Shown: piece after piece, positions 1-5,762 of the stretch
Position numbering within the stretch: the stretch's first letter is position 1
Layout of the letters: each line of letters opens with the position of its first letter
Assembly (NCBI GenBank): GCA_023299895.1
Contig: JALZWI010000078.1
Location: 1 to 8,145, forward strand
From: Arenicella sp.
GTDB taxonomy: Bacteria; Pseudomonadota; Gammaproteobacteria; Arenicellales; Arenicellaceae
Length of the DNA stretch: 8,145 bases
Direction of reading: 5' to 3'
The notes under the pieces: model-generated
Told to the model about the DNA's origin: nothing
What the model saw: the letters and a program-made list of their open reading frames with translations, nothing else
Database searches by the model: none
Made by a program: the position numbers and the translations under genes

Positions 1-761
1 TTTAAATCATGTGCAATATTATCTGACACTCTGCGCACGCCTTCCATGCCATGCTCAATTTGATCCAACATACTGTTCAAATTAGTCGCTAGCTCATCAA
101 ACTCATCGCCAGTACCACGAGTAGCAATACGTTTACGCAGATCTCCCATCATAATCTTTCGACTGGTTTGATTGATCGCGCCTAAACGACTGCGCAACGT
201 TTGGCGCAACATATAGCCGGCAATAAGTCCTAAAACAACGGTCAACATCAAACCCCAAAACAAAGCTCTACCAACCAAAACTTTTAAATTAGTCAGGTCT
301 CTCATGCCTTGACCAACCAATAAGTTAAAACGATTTTCTTCTTCAAAGGTTCGAGCGCGCGCACTAAACTCCCCGCCACCATCATCCTGTACTGACTCTA
401 GTTTAAAGTCTAACCAGCCTTCTGAGTTATACGCGATCGAAGGCCATCGGTTTAGGTTGCCTACCAATGGTCTGAATTGGTCGTTAGTCAATAAATATAA
501 TGTTGGGTCTCCTGGTCGCTGTCGCACTAATTCAACCCTTTCAGATAGAGCGGTTAGCAAACCAGGATAACCACGAGTTGCATAAATATTACGTAACGCC
601 GTTATCTCTGAATTAATATCCTGATCAGTCAAGCGTGTTTTATAAACAATCGTCGAATAATAAATAAAACCTAATATGGTAAAAACCGATAGACTAAAAA
701 ACAGTACATAAACCAGCGTTATTCGAAATGCCGAGCTTTTGAATGGACTAATCTGGTTCAC
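1..761 (-). CDS. Sensor histidine kinase of the HtrA-linked two-component system (partial, N-terminal 253 residues)
   Basis: Inner-membrane sensor kinase, probably phosphorylating the response regulator encoded just upstream. I translated the frame by hand: it is open from a GTG at 761-759 to the window edge, and the codon before the GTG is an in-frame TGA, so no earlier start exists. Layout: cytoplasmic residues 1-11, first membrane helix about 12-35, periplasmic sensor region about 36-158, second helix about 161-185, HAMP linker about 186-238, then an H-box reading DNIAHDL with the phospho-acceptor His at residue 251. The window ends there, so the rest of the dimerisation domain and the ATPase domain lie outside. 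The periplasmic part carries a YLL...GNL..WP pattern that I recall from other proteobacterial kinases, but I cannot name the domain. The GTG overlaps the regulator by 14 bp, which suggests translational coupling. Start sure, signal sensed unknown. Confidence 0.93.
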   Translation of the reverse strand, partial: MNQISPFKSSAFRITLVYVLFFSLSVFTILGFIYYSTIVYKTRLTDQDINSEITALRNIYATRGYPGLLTALSERVELVRQRPGDPTLYLLTNDQFRPLVGNLNRWPSIAYNSEGWLDFKLESVQDDGGGEFSARARTFEEENRFNLLVGQGMRDLTNLKVLVGRALFWGLMLTVVLGLIAGYMLRQTLRSRLGAINQTSRKIMMGDLRKRIATRGTGDEFDELATNLNSMLDQIEHGMEGVRRVSDNIAHDL

Positions 762-1443
762 TCAACATATACCCTGCACCACGAACGGTATGCAGTAATT
801 GCACATCAAATTCTTTATCAATTTTACCGCGCAAACGACTGACATGGACATCAATCACATTGGTTTGCGGATCAAAATGATAATCCCATACTTTTTCCAA
901 TAGCATTGTGCGAGTTACGACTTGGCCGCTATGACGCATTAAGTATTCCAATAACCGAAACTCTCTGGGTTGTAAATCGAGTTTTTTATCAGCGCGTCGT
1001 ACTTCACGTTTTAACAGATCCATTTCTAGATCAGAAACATGTAAGATAGTATCTGGCGATTCTGGCTCTGCGCGACGTACCAACGCTTCAATACGAGCTT
1101 GTAACTCTGAGAAAGCGAATGGTTTAACAAGGTAATCGTCTGCACCCGCTTTTAGGCCAACCACGCGGTCATCTACGTCGCCAAGCGCGCTCAACATTAA
1201 TATCGGAGTACGATTACCGCCACCTCTTAGAGTTCTGGTCATGGTAACGCCATCCACTTTGGGTAACATGCGATCTGCCACAATTACCTGGTACTCAGTA
1301 GAATCAGCCATTAATAATCCTTCACGACCATCCTCGGCATGATCGGCATTATGACCGCACTCGGTTAATCCTTTAACTATATAGGCGGCTGTTTCTTTAT
1401 CATCCTCTACTACTAGTACTCGTATCATAATTTTTTTTGTCAT
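748..1443 (-). CDS. OmpR/PhoB-family response regulator
   Basis: Cytoplasmic DNA-binding response regulator, 231 residues, the usual size for the family. The receiver domain (about 8-124) has the acidic pocket E13-D14-D15, phospho-acceptor D57 in VADRMLPKVDG, the switch Ser85 and the conserved K107-P108. The C-terminal winged helix (about 134-229) has the LQPREFRLLEYLM and NVIDVHVSRLRGKID segments typical of the OmpR family. The start at 1443 is preceded by a GGA about 9 bases upstream. A second ATG at codon 6 has no such site. The gene follows htrA by 56 bases and overlaps the kinase by 14 bp, so the three are probably one operon. Position next to a Do protease suggests an envelope-stress role by analogy with CpxR or MprA, but the sequence does not prove orthology to either, so no symbol is given. 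Confidence 0.95.
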   Translation of the reverse strand: MTKKIMIRVLVVEDDKETAAYIVKGLTECGHNADHAEDGREGLLMADSTEYQVIVADRMLPKVDGVTMTRTLRGGGNRTPILMLSALGDVDDRVVGLKAGADDYLVKPFAFSELQARIEALVRRAEPESPDTILHVSDLEMDLLKREVRRADKKLDLQPREFRLLEYLMRHSGQVVTRTMLLEKVWDYHFDPQTNVIDVHVSRLRGKIDKEFDVQLLHTVRGAGYMLSEPD

Positions 1444-1499
1444 AATTAATATCCAGTTGATTTTACTCTATTTGTAAAATTCGCCCAATCATTTCAATA

Positions 1500-3047
1500 T
1501 TAGCGTTCAGCCAAATTGAAAGGTATAAAGCGGCTCCCAGTATTGCGTTGAAGTAGTACAACGATTTTATCTCGACCATCTTTTTTTGCGTCTCGGATTT
1601 CATTCTGCACATCCTCAGGATCCTTGACCCGCGTATTATTAACCGAAGTAATTACATCTCCACGTCGAATGCCATTATTAGCTGCCAAGCCTTCTTCATT
1701 GACATCCAAGACCACGATTCCATCGATATCGTCATCAATACCAAATTGACCACGAGTGCTATCATCTAGCTCACTTAAGCGAGCGCCGAATAAGTCATTA
1801 TCGCTAACGTCAGGTGTTGACGATGATTCAGGTTTCACCAAACTAGCAACCGTACTGTCGTCAGGAAATTTATCAGTTTCAATGGTCAATGTTTTTCTTT
1901 TACCACTGCGCCAGATACCCACTTTAAATTTTTCACCAACTGCGGCTTGAGCAACAATTTTGGGTAAATCACGCATTTCATCAATATTTTTACCGTCAAA
2001 CGACAGAATGATATCACCCGCTTGTAGTCCAGCTTTGTCTGCAGGTTTGCCAGGAACCACTGATGCAATTAAGGCACCTTTATCATCACTACGGTCAAAG
2101 CCTTCGGCTAATTCATCGTTTAGGGGTTGGATTTCCACTCCAATCCAAGCACGTTCAACCTCACCAGATTCTTGCAATTGAGCAATCACTGTTTTCGCGA
2201 GATTAGATGGAATTGAAAAGCCTATGCCAACACTGCCACCATTAGGTGAATAAATAGCCGTATTAATACCAATCACTTCGCCTTGCAGATTAAATAACGG
2301 CCCACCGGAATTACCTTGATTAATTGCCGCATCAACTTGAATATAGTCATCATAGGGGCCAGAGTTAATATCTCGTCCACGCGCTGAAATAATTCCTGTG
2401 CTGGCAGAGCCACCCAGTCCAAATGGGTTTCCAATCGCTAATACCCAATCACCTACTCGTGATTTATCAACATCACCAAAGGTCACATACGGTAGGTTAT
2501 CTACATTACTGAGTTTTAACAGAGCCAAATCTGTTTTACTGTCGGTCCCTTTTAATTCAGCAATATATTCTTCACCACTGGTCATAGTAACGACGATTTC
2601 ATCTGCATCACTAATCACATGATTATTAGTTACGATATAGCCATCGGCACTGATAATGAAGCCCGAGCCAATACCTAAGGGTCGACTTTTTTCGGGCTCG
2701 TCACTTGGTTGTTGATTACGGAACTGTTCAAAAAATTCCTCAAATGGTGAGCCTTCAGGAAAATTGAACTGGGGTGCTTGTGTACGAGAACTAACCACTC
2801 CGCTTACCGCAACGTGCACTACCGCAGGGCTTACCTGTTCGATCAAATCAGCAAAACCAGCAGCGGGTGACCATGGCACGGACACCTTTGAATTATCATT
2901 GGCTTGCGATGTAACAGAGACGTCTAATTGTGTATCTGCATTTACTTGAATTGAAATAACTATAATTGCCGTCGTAATGGCAACCATAGACGATTTAAAA
3001 ATTAACCCAACTGAATTAGTTACAGATCTAGAAAGTGCTTTGATCAT
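1500..3047 (-). CDS. degP: Periplasmic Do-family serine protease/chaperone (HtrA/DegP/MucD type)
   Basis: Periplasmic protease that degrades or refolds misfolded envelope proteins. Taken from ATG 3047 it has 515 residues. An N-terminal signal peptide has a hydrophobic core at about 21-34 and likely cleavage after VNA at residue 37. The trypsin-like domain shows the full triad: His143 in TNNHV, Asp173 in TDLALLKL and Ser247 in GNSGGPL. Two PDZ domains follow at about 297-391 and 420-510, joined by a Ser/Asp-rich linker, which is the DegP/DegQ/MucD layout. An upstream in-frame TTG at 3059 is unlikely to be the start because it overlaps the GGAG ribosome site. Downstream, 56 bases separate it from a response regulator and kinase, so it is probably both member and target of that stress system. 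The Do family is certain; which of degP, degQ or mucD is not resolved. Confidence 0.96.
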   Translation of the reverse strand: MIKALSRSVTNSVGLIFKSSMVAITTAIIVISIQVNADTQLDVSVTSQANDNSKVSVPWSPAAGFADLIEQVSPAVVHVAVSGVVSSRTQAPQFNFPEGSPFEEFFEQFRNQQPSDEPEKSRPLGIGSGFIISADGYIVTNNHVISDADEIVVTMTSGEEYIAELKGTDSKTDLALLKLSNVDNLPYVTFGDVDKSRVGDWVLAIGNPFGLGGSASTGIISARGRDINSGPYDDYIQVDAAINQGNSGGPLFNLQGEVIGINTAIYSPNGGSVGIGFSIPSNLAKTVIAQLQESGEVERAWIGVEIQPLNDELAEGFDRSDDKGALIASVVPGKPADKAGLQAGDIILSFDGKNIDEMRDLPKIVAQAAVGEKFKVGIWRSGKRKTLTIETDKFPDDSTVASLVKPESSSTPDVSDNDLFGARLSELDDSTRGQFGIDDDIDGIVVLDVNEEGLAANNGIRRGDVITSVNNTRVKDPEDVQNEIRDAKKDGRDKIVVLLQRNTGSRFIPFNLAER

Positions 3048-3052
3048 TAAAT

Positions 3053-3057
3053 TCTCC
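3053..3057 (-). promoter_or_regulatory. Ribosome binding site that fixes the htrA start
   Basis: The minus strand reads GGAGA, followed by five bases and then ATG at 3047-3045. It is the best Shine-Dalgarno match noted in the window. It shows that the ATG at 3047, rather than the in-frame TTG at 3059 that overlaps it, begins the protease. Confidence 0.8.
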
Positions 3058-3126
3058 AATAAAATATTAAATAAAAAGAAAAATTAGCATCACTTACCAA
3101 ACATTACTTTTGATACATATGGTAAG

Positions 3127-3156
3127 AATGTAATCTTTAATAGATAGTAAGGTCAA
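3127..3156 (-). promoter_or_regulatory. Candidate sigma70 promoter for the htrA-regulator-kinase operon
   Basis: On the minus strand TTGACC (3156-3151, five of six matches to TTGACA) is followed after 18 bases by TACATT (3132-3127, four of six to TATAAT). That places the start of transcription about 70 bases before the htrA ATG. The -10 match is only fair, and an envelope-stress sigma factor could use a different site. Several GTAA motifs overlap or flank these elements. Confidence 0.35.
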
Positions 3157-3290
3157 ATTGATTACCCTCAAGTGAACAAGCCATTACTTTTTAGTAATAG
3201 AAGGGTTTAATTTCAAAATGAGACACACTCGTCTATTATTTTTCAAAATAAATCCATTTATTAAAAACAATAATTTTCAAAATGAGGCTA

Positions 3291-4274
3291 TTACCGCATA
3301 TCAGATTCTTTTACGTACTCTTGATACAACTTATCTTGCAATGATGTGTCATCATGAGTTTTTAAAGCCTGCTCAACCACCGTTTTTTTAAGATGAGAAG
3401 CAAATAATTCAATAAAATCATAGACATATTCTCGCAATACTGAATTTTTACGAATCGCTAAACTGGTAATACTAGAATCGAATAGGTTACCTGCATCGAG
3501 AACCACAATATCACCATCCTGTTTTTTATCGTATGCCATACGCGCGCAAATGCCTATACCCAGACCCGTTCGAACATATGCTTTGATAACTTCAGCATCC
3601 GCTGCCATTAAGACAACATTTATATCCAGCTCTTCTTTTTTGAATGCACGATTAATCACAGAGCGATCAGCCACACCAAAGGTATAGGTAATGATCGGGT
3701 ATTTTGAAATTGCCTCTAAGGTCAATAAGCTTTCATTGATCAGCGGGTGCCCCTTAGGCACCATCAAACAGCGGTTCCATCGATAACAAGGCAATAAAAT
3801 TAGATTATCAAACAATTCTAGCGCTTCCGTTGCGATACCAATATCAGCCTCACCAGAATCCGTTAAAGCAGCTATTTGCTCAGGTGTTCCTTGATTGATT
3901 TGCAACTGCACATTCGGGTAACGCTTACGAAACTCAGTAATCACTGGTGGCATTACATATCGAGCTTGCGTATGAGTTGTCGCTATCGACAACATACCCG
4001 AGTCTGGGTGACTAAAATCTTCAGCTATGCGTTTTACATTATTAACTTGATCTAGGATTGCTGAAAAACGCTCAGCAAGTAATTTTCCTTCTGGCGTTAG
4101 TCCATTAATGTGTTTACCGCTGCGTTCAAAAATGGTGACGCCAAGCTCTTCTTCCAGTCGCTTTATCTGACTACTGACACCAGGCTGCGAGGTAAATAGT
4201 TTTTGCGCAGCCGCAGTAATATTCATGCCATTATTAATGACCTCAACTACATACTGGAATTGCCTTAATTTCAC
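3291..4274 (-). CDS. cysB: LysR-type regulator CysB, master activator of sulfur assimilation
   Basis: Cytoplasmic transcription factor, 327 residues, close to the 324 of the E. coli protein and alignable with it from the first residue without gaps through about residue 205. The N-terminal winged helix-turn-helix (about 1-60) includes SQPGVSSQIKRLEEELG. The effector domain carries the CysB signature TTHTQARY at 99-106, IATEAL at 147-152, the LPCYRWNR segment at 161-168 and TYTFG at 196-200. CysB proteins bind sulfate/thiosulfate or acetylserine in this cleft and control the cys regulon and often their own gene. Thr100, Thr102, Gln103, Thr149 and Trp166, which I recall as anion contacts, are all kept. 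Position 202, a Thr in enterobacterial CysB, is Ala here. The start is a GTG at 4274-4272, fixed by homology (MKL start). The ribosome site (GAGA) is weak. A tandem-repeat array lies directly upstream. Confidence 0.97.
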   Translation of the reverse strand: MKLRQFQYVVEVINNGMNITAAAQKLFTSQPGVSSQIKRLEEELGVTIFERSGKHINGLTPEGKLLAERFSAILDQVNNVKRIAEDFSHPDSGMLSIATTHTQARYVMPPVITEFRKRYPNVQLQINQGTPEQIAALTDSGEADIGIATEALELFDNLILLPCYRWNRCLMVPKGHPLINESLLTLEAISKYPIITYTFGVADRSVINRAFKKEELDINVVLMAADAEVIKAYVRTGLGIGICARMAYDKKQDGDIVVLDAGNLFDSSITSLAIRKNSVLREYVYDFIELFASHLKKTVVEQALKTHDDTSLQDKLYQEYVKESDMR

Positions 4275-4299
4275 AGAGTCTCAATAGTGTTTAAAAGTC

Positions 4300-4395
4300 C
4301 CTACAGCGGGTTTTAATGTGCCTACAGCGGGTTTTAATGTGCCTACAGCGAGTTTTAAAAAGTGCCTACAGCGAGTTTATATAATGAGTCTACAA
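4300..4395. repeat. Tandem repeat array upstream of cysB, period 21-24 bp
   Basis: Read on the plus strand, copies begin at 4300, 4321, 4342 and 4365, each starting CCTACAGCG followed by (G/A)GTTT and an AT-rich tail ending in GTG or GAG. The first two copies are identical over 21 bp, and the next two differ by one base in the core and by extra A/T bases. A decayed fifth copy starts at 4389 (TCTACAATGA) and contains the stop codon of the neighbouring gene. The array ends 25 bases before the cysB GTG, so it occupies almost the whole gap. There are no unique spacers, so it is not a CRISPR. Function unknown; a binding site array for a regulator or a neutral minisatellite are both possible. Confidence 0.92.
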
Positions 4396-5370
4396 TGAAA
4401 TAGAGAACTCACTATCTAACGAACCATTGGTTTCATAAAGCTCACAGTTTGCTATATAGTTCGCAGTGGTAACTGGCATTGGCACTCTAACACCACTTAA
4501 ATGACTGATAACATCCCGCCCCATATGTAATAAACGCAAACCATCCTCCAAATAACGTATTCTATCAAGTCCTTCAGAACGATCATTTTTTACTGATATA
4601 AGGTCAGGTGAAAATTTTGAGATCGCTTCTTTAGCTGCAACATAACGCGGCCATACCTCATATATGGCTTCGTCTCTGCGCATCGTTTCAACTTCTGTTT
4701 TAGCTGTATCACGCAAATCATTTAATAACGGCAGAACACCTTCAAAACCAGCAACACTTGAAAACACCTTGATCATACGATCAATCAACATATCAATAGC
4801 CGAAAAAGTTTGCGCTAATTTCACATAACGACTCTCAAAAAAACGATCAATCGGCATGGAAAAAGCCTTAAAAGGTTCACCCCATAGCTCGTCAACCCCC
4901 TCTTCGCCACTAAAATGCTTGACCTGCTTGCCAAGCTCGAGGGCTTCCATGAAGCAAGCTTCGCACTGTTTTAATAAAGGGTTTGAATCATCAACTTGAA
5001 TGCCTTTCTCTTCAATATCAACAACACTGGTGAAAATATCGGTCGCGCGGTTAAATAATGACCCAGCTAGCATTGCCGCATTAACTCGCTTTCGCCTTGG
5101 ATTTGTTTCAGCCTCATAGAACTTTCGAGCAATTTCAAGTCGCCAACCTGGAGAATTAATACCCTCTTCAGTATGATGAAATACACGGCGTCGTAAAGAG
5201 ATAATCAATGTCTTTTTTTCCGACATGGTATTCGGGGGTGGCGCATAATAACGGATCCAGTAACCATTAATAAAAATACAAATTTTGCCGCTATATTCTC
5301 GAATTGTACCGTTTTCAAAACTATCAGTTTCGAGTGCACTGTTTCTAAGCTTAGTGGGGGTCGCGCTCAT
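4390..5370 (-). CDS. Unrecognised 326-residue protein, probably cytoplasmic
   Basis: I do not recognise a family. The protein has no signal peptide and no membrane helix. Residues about 21-62 look like a small beta-rich part (REYSGKICIFINGYWIRYY, then TLIISLRRRVF), with an Arg/Lys cluster at 58-62 and another at 92-95. From about 75 on it looks largely helical, with amphipathic stretches near 95-120, 130-152, 175-205 and 213-250. Cysteines are few: C31, a CxxC pair at C136/C139 and C309. Start at ATG 5370; no clear ribosome site precedes it, and the next Met (codon 49) also lacks one. The gene lies 55 bases after nqrM in the same direction, and its TAG stop lies in the decayed first copy of the repeat array. 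The long open frame ending in register and base composition like its neighbours support a real gene. A link to NQR or sulfur control is only positional. Confidence 0.85.
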   Translation of the reverse strand: MSATPTKLRNSALETDSFENGTIREYSGKICIFINGYWIRYYAPPPNTMSEKKTLIISLRRRVFHHTEEGINSPGWRLEIARKFYEAETNPRRKRVNAAMLAGSLFNRATDIFTSVVDIEEKGIQVDDSNPLLKQCEACFMEALELGKQVKHFSGEEGVDELWGEPFKAFSMPIDRFFESRYVKLAQTFSAIDMLIDRMIKVFSSVAGFEGVLPLLNDLRDTAKTEVETMRRDEAIYEVWPRYVAAKEAISKFSPDLISVKNDRSEGLDRIRYLEDGLRLLHMGRDVISHLSGVRVPMPVTTANYIANCELYETNGSLDSEFSISL

Positions 5371-5380
5371 TGTTTAAGTA

Positions 5381-5416
5381 TTTATATTGATAAGTTAGTA
5401 CAGCGCTTAATGTTAA
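5381..5416 (-). promoter_or_regulatory. Weak candidate promoter for the 326-residue gene
   Basis: On the minus strand TTAACA (5416-5411, five of six to the -35 consensus) is followed after 18 bases by TATCAA (5392-5387), and directly after that by TATAAA (5386-5381). The transcript would have a very short leader before ATG 5370. Such matches are common in AT-rich DNA, so this is only suggestive, and co-transcription with nqrM is equally possible. Confidence 0.22.
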
Positions 5417-5425
5417 TAACTAGCA

Positions 5426-5638
5426 TCAAACCTCATCCATCAGTGCTTTTCTTTGCATTTTACGACGACGCTTACACTGTGATTTAATTTCACAAATATC
5501 GCAGGCGCCTTCTAGGCCATCAATGTCATTCAAGCCGCCACAACTGCCTTTTATAGCGCGATTATTAATAATCACGCCTACCGCCATCGCCAACATGATA
5601 AGAGCAAATACTGCAAAAGAAATCAAAAAAGTATTCAT
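5426..5638 (-). CDS. nqrM: Na+-NQR maturation protein NqrM (DUF539)
   Basis: Small membrane-anchored maturation factor needed to assemble active Na+-NQR, thought to deliver iron to the NqrD/NqrE centre. The 70-residue sequence has one N-terminal membrane helix (about 3-24) followed by the family signature IKGSCGGL at 29-36. Four cysteines, C33, C46, C49 and C55, match the conserved set; the first is the one reported as most important in Vibrio. The C-terminus is Lys/Arg-rich (56-64), as expected for a cytoplasmic tail. It follows apbE by 124 bases, the usual gene order at the end of nqr operons, although this gap is long enough to hold its own promoter. The ATG at 5638 has no strong ribosome site, but it is the only start giving the full membrane helix. 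Confidence 0.93.
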   Translation of the reverse strand: MNTFLISFAVFALIMLAMAVGVIINNRAIKGSCGGLNDIDGLEGACDICEIKSQCKRRRKMQRKALMDEV

Positions 5639-5717
5639 TGTCGTATATCGTGACCTAATAATTAATTAAGGTTTACAAAAAAATGATTTTGTTGCCATCT
5701 ATTTTCGTACTCTAGTA

Positions 5718-5750
5718 ACAGTACTGTAATCATGCAACTAATTTATGCAA
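5718..5750. promoter_or_regulatory. Palindrome and direct repeat upstream of nqrM
   Basis: Between apbE and nqrM lies the perfect 10-bp palindrome ACAGTACTGT (5718-5727), inside a longer imperfect dyad. Two copies of ATGCAA follow at 5732-5737 and 5745-5750. The arrangement looks like an operator, but no regulator can be named. Confidence 0.25.
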
Positions 5751-5762
5751 ATAGTTACCACT

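Larger units (their letters stand above)
3048..3290 (-). other. AT-rich intergenic regulatory region between cysB and htrA
   Basis: This gap of 243 bases has no gene on either strand that I can support. It holds the candidate htrA promoter, eight GTAA/TTAC motifs between 3094 and 3197, a 16-bp inverted repeat ATTACT-TTTT-AGTAAT at 3183-3198, and three copies of TTTCAAAAT starting at 3211, 3241 and 3275. No GC-rich terminator hairpin follows cysB, so read-through from cysB into htrA cannot be excluded. Confidence 0.6.

Noticed and set aside
1756..2949. Short open frames on both strands inside htrA
   Set aside because: They lie wholly within the well-supported protease gene, resemble no protein and have no ribosome sites; they are frame shadows.
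3048..3059. htrA start at the in-frame TTG 3059
   Set aside because: The TTG overlaps the GGAG ribosome site that serves the ATG at 3047, so it cannot reasonably be the start.
3183..3198. ATTACT-TTTT-AGTAAT as a terminator for cysB
   Set aside because: The 6-bp stem is nearly all A/T with no strong stability or proper T-run after it on the minus strand; it is better viewed as part of the GTAA motif cluster.
4346..4382. The 12-mer ACAGCGAGTTTA shared by the repeat array and the apbE hairpin
   Set aside because: A 12-base match between two places in 8 kb on either strand is expected by chance, and the hairpin bases are also constrained by coding.
4300..4395. CRISPR-like array
   Set aside because: The units are head-to-tail with no unique spacers and no cas genes are nearby; it is a plain tandem repeat.
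5677..5696. ACAAAA/TTTTGT inverted repeat as a terminator after apbE
   Set aside because: The stem has only one G-C pair and would be too weak for intrinsic termination.
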